A DNA stretch of 33,125 nucleotides, from assembly GCA_018993265.1 (NCBI GenBank), contig JAGKSW010000004.1:1-33125 (forward strand), in the 5' to 3' direction. Both the position numbers and the translations under genes were made by a program. Below are positions 1 to 8,742 of this stretch, piece by piece. The notes beneath the pieces are model-generated. The model was not told the origin of the DNA, did no database searches, and was given only the letters and a program-made list of their open reading frames with translations. Every line of letters starts with the position of its first letter. The stretch's first letter is position 1. This DNA is from Nostoc sp. TH1S01 (lineage in GTDB: Bacteria > Cyanobacteriota > Cyanobacteriia > Cyanobacteriales > Nostocaceae).

Positions 1-202
1 TATTCTCGGACGACGAAACTCTGGCGTAAATAACAGCCCGACTTGATTGGTTTGTGGTCGATTCTATTTTTGGATGAAAATCTACAATAATCACTCCTGT
101 CTCCACTTGATAGGCAGGGTGTGGTAGTTTCCCCGTCTTCCACCATCTCCAAGCCGTTTGATAGCTTACCCCTAAATACTCTGCATAGTCTTTTAGTCTC
201 AT
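1..202 (-). CDS. tnpA: IS607-family serine resolvase TnpA, N-terminal part (cut by window edge)
   Basis: The reverse strand starts at an ATG at 202 and stays open to base 1, giving 67 residues. It begins MRLKDYAEYLGVSYQTAW, a MerR-like helix-turn-helix that reads the element ends, followed after about 35 residues by AVIYARVSSSEN, the start of a serine-recombinase catalytic domain. The first Ser of YARVSS is the expected nucleophile. HTH first and catalytic domain second is the IS607 order, opposite to ordinary resolvases. The rest of the gene, and probably a tnpB partner, lie beyond the left edge. Whether the element is intact cannot be judged. Confidence 0.9.
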   Translation of the reverse strand, partial: MRLKDYAEYLGVSYQTAWRWWKTGKLPHPAYQVETGVIIVDFHPKIESTTNQSSRAVIYARVSSSEN

Positions 203-222
203 ACTTAGCTAAGATCGTATGC

Positions 223-241
223 TTGACTATATTTGACTATA
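223..241 (-). repeat. Direct repeat TATAGTCAA x2 upstream of the resolvase
   Basis: On the minus strand TATAGTCAA occurs twice with a 10-bp period, ending about 20 bp before the tnpA start. IS607 elements lack terminal inverted repeats and their TnpA binds short internal repeats near the ends, so this could be a TnpA site at the element end or an autoregulatory site. The repeat is seen directly; the role is inferred. Confidence 0.4.
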
Positions 242-318
242 AGTTGAACAAAGTTTTATCATACCAGTTAAAAAAATTCTGGAGATTAGGCGATCGTACT
301 TTGAGTATATTTAAAACT

Positions 319-1023
319 TTAATAGCTAAGAGTCAGTTGTAGCTTCAGGTAGTCAACAAAATCTAAAAGTTCTGTCTCAGAGAGATGGTGACGCGATTTT
401 TTGCCATATTTTTGCTGTAAATACTCTCTACCCTGCTTGGGAGTCCAGTTTAACTGTGATAAGTATGCATCCGTTTTGGCGATGAAATCAGCTCGAATTT
501 CGGGGGTAATTGCATTAGTCGGCATTTCTCTTGTGTCTGAAGTTGCAGTTTTCGCACCGTTAATTTTGATACTAACTCTTTTTCCTAATGCTGGCCAGTC
601 TATTTCCTTATGTCCATCCCAACTTACACCTACAGAACGATAAGTAACTGGATGATAAATTGTACAAAATACAATTTTCCTCTCTCCTGGACTAACCGCG
701 ATAGTTAGTGGTTGAAGCAATTGTTCGTAACTCAACTCATCAAGTGAAAGCAACAGACTTTTTGAGAAATAAGAGTCACTACGTGAACGAATAATATAAG
801 GTCTGTCTGCCAAAATATACAAATCCGTTTTTTCACTTTCTCCTTGAGAAGTTTCTACTGTTTTATTAACTTCAATTTCCGTAATAATTCCAGTTAATGC
901 TCTGTCATAAATTGGTATTTGTTTTGCATCATCTGAAAGCATATACCAACAGTGATCACTTTCTTTACTCACAAAGATATACTGTGGCTTTGGGATAGAT
1001 CCGAACCCTAATTTAATACCCAT
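319..1023 (-). CDS. Hypothetical protein with basic C-terminal YGKxSRxxL segment
   Basis: A 234-residue protein of unrecognised family; the ATG at 1023 is the first in frame. There is no signal peptide or membrane segment. Residues 1-170 look beta-rich and could be a compact OB-like or barrel fold, but I cannot assign one. The last 45 residues form a separate helical unit with QGREYLQQKYGKKSR followed by an acidic LSETELLDFVDYLK helix. I have the impression of similar tails on other cyanobacterial proteins, where they look like a detachable interaction domain. It lies between the IS607 fragment and the peroxidase gene, possibly as cargo or a neighbour of the mobile element. No function is proposed. 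Confidence 0.65.
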   Translation of the reverse strand: MGIKLGFGSIPKPQYIFVSKESDHCWYMLSDDAKQIPIYDRALTGIITEIEVNKTVETSQGESEKTDLYILADRPYIIRSRSDSYFSKSLLLSLDELSYEQLLQPLTIAVSPGERKIVFCTIYHPVTYRSVGVSWDGHKEIDWPALGKRVSIKINGAKTATSDTREMPTNAITPEIRADFIAKTDAYLSQLNWTPKQGREYLQQKYGKKSRHHLSETELLDFVDYLKLQLTLSY

Positions 1024-1160
1024 ATTGTCTAATAATATTTATGTAAATAAGTTGATATAGCAACAATAATTACAGAGTGTGTCAGTAAACAACTAGTGTA
1101 TTTACATATATGATTCCCTTGTCAGCCAGTTAATTAACAACCTGACCCACAAAACAGTCG

Positions 1161-1202
1161 AAAGCCGCATTCCTCAAGGACACTATTGAGGAACGCGGCT
1201 TT
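1161..1202 (-). terminator. Strong hairpin downstream of the peroxidase gene
   Basis: Arms 1161-1177 and 1186-1202 pair over 17 positions with a single mismatch and an 8-nt loop. On the minus strand a TTTT run follows about 5 nt after the stem. It lies 75-115 bp past the peroxidase stop and likely ends that transcript. Confidence 0.65.
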
Positions 1203-1276
1203 CTATTAGCCGTATTATGTGAGATTGAATAAAAACCCAATTAAAGGCTGAAGATTGGTTTTATGTCCTAAAAGCG

Positions 1277-2770
1277 CTATGGATTCAGGTTATTAGTCTC
1301 GTCGATGGGACTAAGGTCGCCGACAAATTTCAATAAATCCGCCATTGTAAATGTACCTGGGATTTGGGCTGGTAATGTTGGCTTCCAATCTGGGTTACGG
1401 ACTAAATATGAACTGCTATCGCCTTCTAATAAACCGACAAATACCTCAGCTAAGATCCGGCTTCCGACTTGACCCAAACGTTCACCTTGAGCCTGAATTT
1501 GTGCTTCTTTGAGAATGTAGTACCACAGTGGTGATTCAATATCAAATCCATGTTTAACTGCAACTGCACCATCAGGGCCACTGGCAATTTCCGCCCTAGT
1601 TAATCGCTTGAATCTCATGAATCGAGCTACACTTTGACCAGATGGTAAACTAACACTGCGACCACGAAGTAAATTTCTCACAGCCAAGGAACTTGGTGCT
1701 GGTACGTTGGGCAATTTCTTCAGTGGGTCAACCAAGAATGGATCTAACTTACGGCTAGGATTAAATGGCACAGCTGGATCAATTTCATAAAACCTTCTCC
1801 AGTCAATAATCCAATCACTGGGAATTGGGATATTAGCAAAGTCACCCAACTTACCTGATTTTGCAGTAAAAGCAAACAGCAATTCTAGAGTCGCAGGTGT
1901 AACACCTCCAGGACGAGGCGTAAAAACTCGGTTGTAGTCGTATTCTGCACGTACCATACTATGACCTAGACGGTAGGCAGCTACAGCAAACTCTACAGGA
2001 ATAAAAGGCTGTTCTTTAAATGAGAAAAATTCTCTACCTTTTTTCAGAACTATTTCTAACTGCTCTTTATCAATCAGGCGAGTCAAAAAGTCATGGATGA
2101 CTATCCATTGATAGTGCCAAATTACTAATTCTCTGGCTTGTTCAAAAACAGACTTATCAATAGAACTTGTGGGTTTAATACTGCCATCCCTAATCCCAGC
2201 AACTACCTTGTTATGAAACTTGAGGAAAGCTAGATGAAGTTGGGCAACAATCAGGTTTTCATCGTTGCGTGAATCACCTAAGACCGCCAACGTACTCGAA
2301 AGACGAGGGAGGTCGTTAGGCAGGCTAGGTTTAATTTTGGGATCTCCCGTACCAGGAGTTTCATTTGTGGTACCTATCAAAAATAAATCTGGGTCATCTA
2401 GTTGGTACAGATATGGCTGCGCTTCTGGCCCAGAACCATAGATACTATCGAGATCCAGCATTGGAGTGCGGAAGTTAACCACTGCCAAGGGGTCTACAAT
2501 AATCTCTTGCAAAGCCGTGGTATCTAAAGTGATGTCATGATCAATAAATTGACCCAAGTAGGTAAACCCTGCTGGAACCTTTAAATTGTCTCCTTCGGGT
2601 TTTTCGGGGCTAGGATCGCTCATCGCGTTGCCTAAATCGGTCAAACTTTCTACGGATGGAGTGAAGGGGCGAAGTTTAGGAAATAATCTGCCGAACTTCC
2701 CAGCAGGCGCAAATTCACTCAGGGGTTGTTTTTCACCATTGCGAGGGGGAAAACCATGCCGTCTACGCAT
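1277..2770 (-). CDS. Animal-type heme peroxidase (bacterial An_peroxidase family)
   Basis: A 497-residue heme peroxidase of the myeloperoxidase/cyclooxygenase superfamily. GQFIDHDIT holds the probable distal His (H78). LDLDSIYGSG (about 106-114) matches the calcium-binding loop. GDSRNDEN (166-172) supplies the catalytic Arg (R168) and a Glu. AYRLGHSMV gives the proximal heme-ligand His (H270). Such enzymes use hydrogen peroxide to oxidise halides or organic substrates; the substrate here cannot be read from sequence. There is no signal peptide or membrane segment, so the protein is cytosolic or uses a leaderless export route, and its length fits a stand-alone catalytic domain. It is transcribed alone and is followed by a strong hairpin. 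The ATG start at 2770 is well placed; an in-frame start near residue 50 would remove conserved sequence. Confidence 0.88.
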   Translation of the reverse strand: MRRRHGFPPRNGEKQPLSEFAPAGKFGRLFPKLRPFTPSVESLTDLGNAMSDPSPEKPEGDNLKVPAGFTYLGQFIDHDITLDTTALQEIIVDPLAVVNFRTPMLDLDSIYGSGPEAQPYLYQLDDPDLFLIGTTNETPGTGDPKIKPSLPNDLPRLSSTLAVLGDSRNDENLIVAQLHLAFLKFHNKVVAGIRDGSIKPTSSIDKSVFEQARELVIWHYQWIVIHDFLTRLIDKEQLEIVLKKGREFFSFKEQPFIPVEFAVAAYRLGHSMVRAEYDYNRVFTPRPGGVTPATLELLFAFTAKSGKLGDFANIPIPSDWIIDWRRFYEIDPAVPFNPSRKLDPFLVDPLKKLPNVPAPSSLAVRNLLRGRSVSLPSGQSVARFMRFKRLTRAEIASGPDGAVAVKHGFDIESPLWYYILKEAQIQAQGERLGQVGSRILAEVFVGLLEGDSSSYLVRNPDWKPTLPAQIPGTFTMADLLKFVGDLSPIDETNNLNP

Positions 2771-2986
2771 ATCAAATCCTTTATTTCAGTATCTTATTTA
2801 TCAGAAATACTGAATGTAGTATAGTTTTCCAAAAATGGCTTTTGTAGTACCCCTGAGGGTACTATTTGCTGTTGTAGGAATTAGGCAATAACTCTCTGAA
2901 ACTCTCATTGAGCAGTCCAATGACTCCTTAGTCCTTACTCCCTGCCTAAATAAGTAGTTTATCAATCAAATAAGATGACTAAATCT

Positions 2987-3709
2987 TCAAGCTAAACTTT
3001 CAGGCTCTACACCGAAAGCTTTTAATTGTTCAGCTAGTAGTTGCATTTTTTGTTCTGTTTGTATGCGTAACTGTCGCTCATAATTTAACTGTTCTTCCAT
3101 TTCTTGAATACGTTCTTCTGGGGTGAGCAACCTTTGTCCTTGCTCGTTATACCAATACAACCATTCTCTGGCAATACCTTGATAAATTCCAAGTTCTCTA
3201 CCAATTCCTAAACCAATCTCTGGTAGCCAAATAGGATTTCCCGGTATTAAGAAATATTCACCATCTCTTAACTGATAAACTTCCAGAGGTGGCTTTTTCC
3301 GCCGCAGAGGTTTGTAGATAACGTAGTATAAAACTCCTAATTCTTTGGCGTAAAATTCTTTTTTGGTGCTGTACTCACCATGACTGATTTGGGAAACAAC
3401 CTCTAGTGCTAAAATTGGCGGCTGTTTTTCTTCCCATAAAACATAACTAAGGCGTAAGTCGCCATCAATAAAGCGTTTAACTCCTACACTGAGAAATCCA
3501 TCCGGAGCGATCGCAGCTTTTTTCGGGTCGTAATAAATCCCCATCTTCACGCCAAAAAACCAATCCCAACGCTCTGACCATGCAAACGCCAGTGTCGATT
3601 TTAGCAAGCTGGGAATTAAATCTTGTAGTTCATTATCCACAGGTGTATCCTCTGAGTCTGGTAGCTCTTCGGAAGATGGTAAGCAGTGTAACGGGTTGTA
3701 GTTTAACAT
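2987..3709 (-). CDS. Uma2-family (DUF820) PD-(D/E)XK nuclease-like protein
   Basis: A 240-residue member of the Uma2/DUF820 family, which is greatly expanded in cyanobacteria and has a restriction-endonuclease-like fold of mostly unknown role. Visible family motifs are APDGFL (D70), LALEVVS (E103), and KKEFYAKELGVLYYVIY with K117 as the likely catalytic Lys. Residues 190-232 form a Glu/Gln-rich coiled coil (EERIQEMEEQLNYERQ), a common tail in this family. All acidic and Lys positions expected for catalysis are present. It is a single gene with no obvious partner; the family is frequent in accessory DNA and sometimes proposed to act on foreign DNA. Confidence 0.88.
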   Translation of the reverse strand: MLNYNPLHCLPSSEELPDSEDTPVDNELQDLIPSLLKSTLAFAWSERWDWFFGVKMGIYYDPKKAAIAPDGFLSVGVKRFIDGDLRLSYVLWEEKQPPILALEVVSQISHGEYSTKKEFYAKELGVLYYVIYKPLRRKKPPLEVYQLRDGEYFLIPGNPIWLPEIGLGIGRELGIYQGIAREWLYWYNEQGQRLLTPEERIQEMEEQLNYERQLRIQTEQKMQLLAEQLKAFGVEPESLA

Positions 3710-3831
3710 GAGTGGTGTTGGTAGATGCGAAGTCTAGAAATATCTTAGGAAATAAAGTAATTTTGATGTGTATACATATCACAAAGTTTTAATATCGAAA
3801 TTAATAATCTGGCTTTAAATAAGCTATATAC

Positions 3832-3856
3832 AAAAAAGGCGAGTATAAAACCCGCC
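3832..3856 (-). terminator. Rho-independent terminator of ndhD
   Basis: Read on the minus strand, a 7-bp GC-rich stem (3850-3856 with 3838-3844, one G-U pair) and 5-nt loop are followed at once by six T. It lies 34 bp past the ndhD stop. This is a textbook intrinsic terminator. Confidence 0.85.
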
Positions 3857-3889
3857 CTAAAAAATTGAATTGTATTTATCAATTACTGA

Positions 3890-5467
3890 CTAATTACCAA
3901 TTGTTGGCGCATTCAATGAAAGCTGTGGTGCTTCTTCTTTTTTCTGTGCCAGGGTTGGTACAGAATCGCGCAATCTTGCTGTTAGCTGTACGGTTGTAGC
4001 GTCGTAAATTTGAGTCAGCAATTTCGGATAGAAACCAATACCAATAATGGGTACTAGCAGGCAAGCAATGATAAAGACTTCGCGGGGTTCGGCATCGATC
4101 AGTTTCTGGTGAGAAACCAATTCTTCGTTTTCTTTGCCGTAGAAAATTTCCCGCAACATTGATAGCAAATAAATTGGCGTTAAAATTACACCAACTGCCA
4201 TCAAAAATACTACGATGACTTTGAAGGTAGAGCTATAAGCATCGCTAGTTGCAAAGCCCACAAATACCATTAATTCTGCTACGAAACCACTCATTCCTGG
4301 CAATGCCAAAGAAGCCATTGAACAGGCGGTGAACATAGCAAAAATTTTCTGCATTCGCTTACCAACCCCACCCATTTCATCCAGCATCAGAGTGTGTGTG
4401 CGATCGTAAGTTGCACCGACAAGAAAGAACAAACTCGCCCCAATTAAGCCGTGAGACACCATTTGTAAAACTGCACCACTCAAACCCAAATCGGTGAAGG
4501 AGGCGATACCGATGGTCACAAAGCCCATATGCGAAATTGAGGAGTAAGCAATTTTTCGCTTGAGGTTGCGCTGGGCAAAGGATGTCAGGGCGGCGTAGAT
4601 GATGTTAACTACCCCTAAAATCACCAGTACAGGTGCAAATAAAGCATGGGCATCTGGCAGCATTTGAGCATTCATCCGAATTAAGGCGTAACCGCCCATT
4701 TTCAAGAGAATACCTGCCAGTAACATATGCACGGGTGCTGTAGCTTCACCGTGGGCATCAGGTAGCCAAGTATGCAGGGGAATGATGGGTAATTTGACTG
4801 CGTAGGCAATCAAAAAGCCAGCATAAAGTAACAGTTGAAAATTGATGGCGTAATCTTTGAGTGCGAGGGAGTGCATATCAAAGGTGACTGTATCGCCATA
4901 AAAGGCCATCGTCAACGCGCCAACTAAAATAAACAGCGAACCACCAGCAGTGTACAAAATAAACTTGGTCGCTGCGTATTGCCGCTTTTTACCACCCCAA
5001 ATCGCCAGTAGTAGGTAAACCGGAATCAATTCCAGTTCCCACACCAAGAAAAATAGCAGCATATCCTGCACAGCGAAGACGGCAATTTGTCCGCCATACA
5101 TCGCCAGGATTAAAAAGTAAAATAGCCTGGGTTTGAGGGTGACAGGCCACGCTGCTAAAGTCGCTAGGGTAGTAATAAATCCAGTCAAAATAATTAGGGG
5201 CATAGATAAGCCATCTGCCCCTACTGACCACTTCAAATCTAGTTGTGGAACCCAGGCATAACTTTCAACCAGCTGCAAATCTGGATTTGAGAAGTCATAC
5301 CCGGTATAAAAGGCGTAGACAATCAGTGCGAAATCTATCAACCCGACAATCAGGGAATACCAGCGCACGGTTTTTCCATCTTTATCGGGGATGATCGGAA
5401 TCAGGAGTGATGCCGCAATCGGAAATAAAATAATCGTCGTCAGCCACGGGAAATTAGCTGTATTCAT
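3890..5467 (-). CDS. ndhD: NAD(P)H-quinone oxidoreductase chain 4 (NdhD)
   Basis: A 525-residue integral membrane proton-pumping subunit of thylakoid NDH-1, a complex acting in respiration and cyclic electron flow around photosystem I. Hydrophobic segments run through the whole protein (about 14). Antiporter-like landmarks include [14 protein letters not shown] (membrane Glu), [19 protein letters not shown], and [21 protein letters not shown] with the conserved Lys of LLKMGGYAL. Full length and the general match favour the NdhD1/D2 type of the respiratory complex over the CO2-uptake NdhD3/D4 type, but that split needs a tree. The start is the ATG at 5467; the GTG one codon upstream is less likely. 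It is usually transcribed together with ndhF, but here a plus-strand island separates them, so it must have its own promoter or depend on read-through. Confidence 0.97.
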   Translation of the reverse strand: MNTANFPWLTTIILFPIAASLLIPIIPDKDGKTVRWYSLIVGLIDFALIVYAFYTGYDFSNPDLQLVESYAWVPQLDLKWSVGADGLSMPLIILTGFITTLATLAAWPVTLKPRLFYFLILAMYGGQIAVFAVQDMLLFFLVWELELIPVYLLLAIWGGKKRQYAATKFILYTAGGSLFILVGALTMAFYGDTVTFDMHSLALKDYAINFQLLLYAGFLIAYAVKLPIIPLHTWLPDAHGEATAPVHMLLAGILLKMGGYALIRMNAQMLPDAHALFAPVLVILGVVNIIYAALTSFAQRNLKRKIAYSSISHMGFVTIGIASFTDLGLSGAVLQMVSHGLIGASLFFLVGATYDRTHTLMLDEMGGVGKRMQKIFAMFTACSMASLALPGMSGFVAELMVFVGFATSDAYSSTFKVIVVFLMAVGVILTPIYLLSMLREIFYGKENEELVSHQKLIDAEPREVFIIACLLVPIIGIGFYPKLLTQIYDATTVQLTARLRDSVPTLAQKKEEAPQLSLNAPTIGN

Positions 5468-5783
5468 CACAATTTATCTGAAATCAAGACCATGTTTATC
5501 AAGGAAGTCCTAGCTATTAATTAGCAGCTTTTTGAGGATTTGGCATTCCTTGTTAGGTTGATTTAATTAAGTGGACAATCCCCATTTGTGGTTTTGATAG
5601 TATCTTTTTACTTGCAGAACTACTGAATATCCATTAAGGGACTTGCCATTTAGTCAAAAATTTACCATAAAACAGTCATTAAACTAGGATTATCGGGATG
5701 CGATCGCATCACCCAACCCAGTCGCCAAAAATACAATGTACAGCGATTTGATGTAAAAAAAGCATCACAGGAGAAATCAGCCC
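5468..5783. other. Intergenic region between ndhD and the toxin-antitoxin pair
   Basis: This 316-bp gap contains the divergent starts of ndhD and the antitoxin gene. It has one HIP1 site inside a longer palindrome (about 5699-5710) and is otherwise AT-rich. An AGGAG ribosome-binding site at 5769-5773 serves the antitoxin ATG. I see no inverted or direct repeats that would mark an insertion boundary. Confidence 0.6.
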
Positions 5784-6041
5784 ATGACCATCGGACAAAT
5801 TGACAGTCAGATTCGTTATGTCACCAACGCAGAAGGAAAAACAACAGATGTACTCGTCCCCATAGAACTTTGGCAACAGCTCATAAGTTACATTAATCCT
5901 GATAATGTTAGTGGTTTAGCTTTGATTGATGAACAAGAGCCAAAAGCGCAAATATTAGCTGACCTGCAAGAATCCTTACGACAAGCCGCAGCCGGACAAA
6001 CTTTTCCTGTGTCAGAACTTTGGGACGATATCACAGCCTAG
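5784..6041 (+). CDS. Antitoxin of a type II toxin-antitoxin pair
   Basis: An 85-residue acidic protein beginning MTIGQIDSQIRYVTNAEGK. The N-terminus and the DVLVPIELWQQLISYI segment resemble small cyanobacterial antitoxins that precede RelE/ParE toxins. The C-terminal half (ADLQESLRQAAAGQ...SELWDDI) would wrap the toxin. An AGGAG site lies 10 nt before the ATG. The stop is 4 nt before the toxin ATG, the tight spacing typical of such operons. Assignment rests mainly on size, charge and partner; no clear ribbon-helix-helix or Phd motif was identified. Confidence 0.72.
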   Translation: MTIGQIDSQIRYVTNAEGKTTDVLVPIELWQQLISYINPDNVSGLALIDEQEPKAQILADLQESLRQAAAGQTFPVSELWDDITA

Positions 6042-6045
6042 ATTT

Positions 6046-6372
6046 ATGGCAGAAGTTCGCTTTACAGATCCCTTCAAACGCCGTCTCAAAACTCTGGCTA
6101 AACGCTATCGTCAAATTCAAACTGACCTTCAACCCATTCTTGATCAGCTACAGGCTGGAAATTTTATTGGTGATCAAATCTCTGGGATAGACTTAACCGT
6201 TTTTAAAGTGCGAGCAAAAAACAGTGATATCCCAACTGGTAAAAGTGGTGGATATCGGGTTATCTATCAAGTTGTCTCACCTGAATCTGTCTTACTTCTA
6301 CTCATTTATGCAAAATCGGATCAGGCCGATGTCAGCTTAGAAGAGATTGAAGATGCAATTAATAAAACATAG
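6046..6372 (+). CDS. RelE/ParE-family toxin
   Basis: A 108-residue basic protein opening with AEVRFTDPFKRRLKTLAKRYRQI, the amphipathic two-helix start of RelE/ParE toxins. It ends in the core strands with SGGYRVIYQV and LLLLIYAKSDQADV, where the Arg of GYRVIY and the Lys of YAKSDQ are the usual conserved positions. RelE members cut ribosome-bound mRNA while ParE members block gyrase; sequence alone does not decide which. It is co-transcribed with the antitoxin. The pair lies in the plus-strand island between ndhD and ndhF, 175 bp before the HEPN gene on the same strand. Confidence 0.82.
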   Translation: MAEVRFTDPFKRRLKTLAKRYRQIQTDLQPILDQLQAGNFIGDQISGIDLTVFKVRAKNSDIPTGKSGGYRVIYQVVSPESVLLLLIYAKSDQADVSLEEIEDAINKT

Positions 6373-6547
6373 CCATATTGCCGATATCGCTTAGATGTAG
6401 CCTAACTCAGGCATTGCAAGAAACATAAAATTTAATATTGGAGTTATGATCGCTCTAATCACTACAATATACGCTTTGATCAAAGTAATTCCAAAATCAA
6501 GTAGTAAAATGTTGTAGATATTAATTTGTTAATATTAGTTGAAAACA

Positions 6548-8536
6548 ATGGATTTTACTTTATCTAATGCACCTGAATATGCGCTTAAAAATATTTATAC
6601 ATTACAACAGATATGGCTTGAAAGATGCGATGTTATTGAAAATAATCAAAAAGGATCTTACAGCCGTCATTTATTATTGATATTACACGATTTGCGGGAA
6701 GAAATAAATAATAACAAAGAGCGTTTTTATAAAAATGCTTATGGAAAAAAGTTTTTTAAACTTCAAATTTCTACTTACTGTAGTTTTAAAAAAGAACAAA
6801 TTGATGATTTAGACAGAATCAAAAGAGACTGGACACAAGAAGTAAATCAAGAATTATATTTTATTAATGAAGCTTTATCTGACAATAATAGTAAATTTGA
6901 ATTAGAAGATATTTTAATATTAATTAAACGAATAGAAGAAAAAATTACATCAGAAAATAGTTTTGGGAAAGTTATTAACCTGTTATACGAAAAAATACTT
7001 GAGCGCGATTTAAATGAGGAGCAGATTGAATTTATTGTAGATACGATAATTATCTTATTTAACTCAAAGGGAGTGTTGGAATTAAAACTTATATTAAAGG
7101 AGCAATTTCAAAAATTTGAAGATATATTAACAGATCCTAAACAAAATTATTTATACCCACTACTATTTGGCTCACCATCAAGATACACAAAATCTATTGA
7201 TGAACATAAGGAAGAACTTAGAAGATATTATGAGGCTTCAAGTATTAAAAAGAGACTGAATTTTATAAAAGAAATTTATTGCTTAGAGTCTCAGGTTTAT
7301 AAAGTTATTTTCAATATCACAGGTGTGGAGTTCACAAACAAAATTGATATAGGCAATGTCGAACTATATCGTCCTCAAGTAGATGGAAAATACATTAAAA
7401 AGCATGATAGGTTATACAGTGATTTTGAGGATAATTCGGATTACTGCGTTGCAGTCGATATCCGAGGTGTAGATAGTAAATTTATGAGCATTAAAGCCAC
7501 ACAAATGGCTGAAAGAACAATAGCTATTCTATCAACACGAAATAGTAAAGACCAGGCTATTATTTTATCAAGTGATTGGATTATTTGTGATTCTCAAGGA
7601 GAAGTTCGAGCTTGCAGGTTTAAAGGTAGAGAGCAGCCACAGCCTCTTAGCGCGGATTTCTCACAAAATAATCAAGACAGGCTTGGTAAGTGGATATCTT
7701 CTGAAGATAAATGTCATACAACTGTAGCAAAATGGCTGGCTTCTGTTGATTGGTATAGACGAGCAACTGAAGCTTCACAAAGCTCAGAAGAAATATTAAA
7801 TTCATGGTTTGCTGTAGAAAAATTTTCTGATGATTCTAAAACACTTTGTAAAAGAATTCCTGAACTATCAGATGCTCTTAAGACTAAAAAGAAGATTTTT
7901 AAAGAGAATATAGATTTATGGCTTGATGGTGATATAAGAACAGTGCAGTTACTTCTTGTTTTAAGCGAACTGAAGTTTAGTTTATATCATAAGGTAAGAC
8001 AAGCCGGACGTATTTTTATTAAACCTCTAACATCTGACGAAATGAATATATCTAAGTCTATCGACCAGAAGTTACAAGACTATCTATCTACTAATAAAAA
8101 TGAAATAGATTTTTTAAAAAAAATTATAGAAAAAGTTCATGAAATCAAGCAACAATTAGAGTCTCAAAGCATAATATTGCCAGATTTAAATCAAATCTAT
8201 GAAATTTTTTATATAAATGATTATTGTGAAAAATACTTAATTGAGAAAATTATTGACCTCAAAGATGATGTTTATAATATATATCGTATTCGTAATATGC
8301 TCGTTCATTCCAGCAGAACTACTAGTAAATTATTAGATTATTATGCAAAACGTAGCCGAGAGTATTGTCACTCTTTATTAGATGCTATTGCATATAAAAT
8401 ATATCAGACTTCTAGCGATGATGAAATTATGCCTTTGGATTTTTATTTTAGAGAAATGGTAATTGATGCAAATATTGCTTTAGAGGCGGTAAAAGAAAAT
8501 AAAATGGATAAGTTTAGAAATTGGGCTTTATCGTGA
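6548..8536 (+). CDS. Large HEPN-domain protein, candidate abortive-infection RNase
   Basis: A 662-residue mainly helical soluble protein, family not recognised. The decisive feature is RNMLVH (R582-H587) in the C-terminal helical region. This matches the R-x4-6-H active site of HEPN RNases, with Asn after the Arg and a following Ser, as in Apea-like HEPN domains. Residues about 290-370 are a beta-rich insert (DYCVAVDIRGVDSKF, AIILSSDWIICDSQGEV). Residues 1-290 and 400-570 are long charged helices that could sense a trigger. The coding DNA is clearly AT-rich, with many Lys, Ile and Asn codons and no HIP1 site, unlike its neighbours, which suggests acquisition. The ATG at 6548 is preferred to a TTG three codons upstream; neither has a clear ribosome-binding site. 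HEPN proteins of this size are often antiphage effectors; that role is inference. Confidence 0.75.
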   Translation: MDFTLSNAPEYALKNIYTLQQIWLERCDVIENNQKGSYSRHLLLILHDLREEINNNKERFYKNAYGKKFFKLQISTYCSFKKEQIDDLDRIKRDWTQEVNQELYFINEALSDNNSKFELEDILILIKRIEEKITSENSFGKVINLLYEKILERDLNEEQIEFIVDTIIILFNSKGVLELKLILKEQFQKFEDILTDPKQNYLYPLLFGSPSRYTKSIDEHKEELRRYYEASSIKKRLNFIKEIYCLESQVYKVIFNITGVEFTNKIDIGNVELYRPQVDGKYIKKHDRLYSDFEDNSDYCVAVDIRGVDSKFMSIKATQMAERTIAILSTRNSKDQAIILSSDWIICDSQGEVRACRFKGREQPQPLSADFSQNNQDRLGKWISSEDKCHTTVAKWLASVDWYRRATEASQSSEEILNSWFAVEKFSDDSKTLCKRIPELSDALKTKKKIFKENIDLWLDGDIRTVQLLLVLSELKFSLYHKVRQAGRIFIKPLTSDEMNISKSIDQKLQDYLSTNKNEIDFLKKIIEKVHEIKQQLESQSIILPDLNQIYEIFYINDYCEKYLIEKIIDLKDDVYNIYRIRNMLVHSSRTTSKLLDYYAKRSREYCHSLLDAIAYKIYQTSSDDEIMPLDFYFREMVIDANIALEAVKENKMDKFRNWALS

Positions 8537-8670
8537 ATAATTTTTATAAATACTTTGAAGCGTGTTCTAACTTTTAATTAATAAATTTATTATCACTTTA
8601 TAGAATAGTAAATTTATATAAATCTTAATAAAAAATATTGCCATCCTTTAAGACCCAACTCTCAATTACT

Positions 8671-8694
8671 CTCTGCGGCTCTGCGCCTCTGCGT
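8671..8694. repeat. Octamer tandem repeat CTCTGCGN x3
   Basis: Three imperfect 8-bp units (CTCTGCGG, CTCTGCGC, CTCTGCGT) lie just outside the ndhF terminator. Short GC-rich tandem blocks of this kind are widespread between genes in filamentous cyanobacteria. It marks the right side of the island. Confidence 0.6.
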
Positions 8695-8696
8695 GA

Positions 8697-8735
8697 GATA
8701 AAAAATAACTTAGGGGCGGACAATTGCCCACCCCT
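8697..8735 (-). terminator. Rho-independent terminator of ndhF
   Basis: Bases 8712-8735 are a 24-nt inverted repeat (12-bp arms with two G-U wobbles on the minus strand), followed on that strand by a T-rich stretch. It lies 8 bp past the ndhF stop, so ndhF transcription probably ends before the island and does not reach ndhD. Confidence 0.78.
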
Positions 8736-8742
8736 ATAAAAA

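Noticed and set aside
1277-2770. Dual oxygenase or cyclooxygenase activity for the heme peroxidase
   Set aside because: The COX-type YHWHP segment around the proximal His is absent; only peroxidase motifs are visible.
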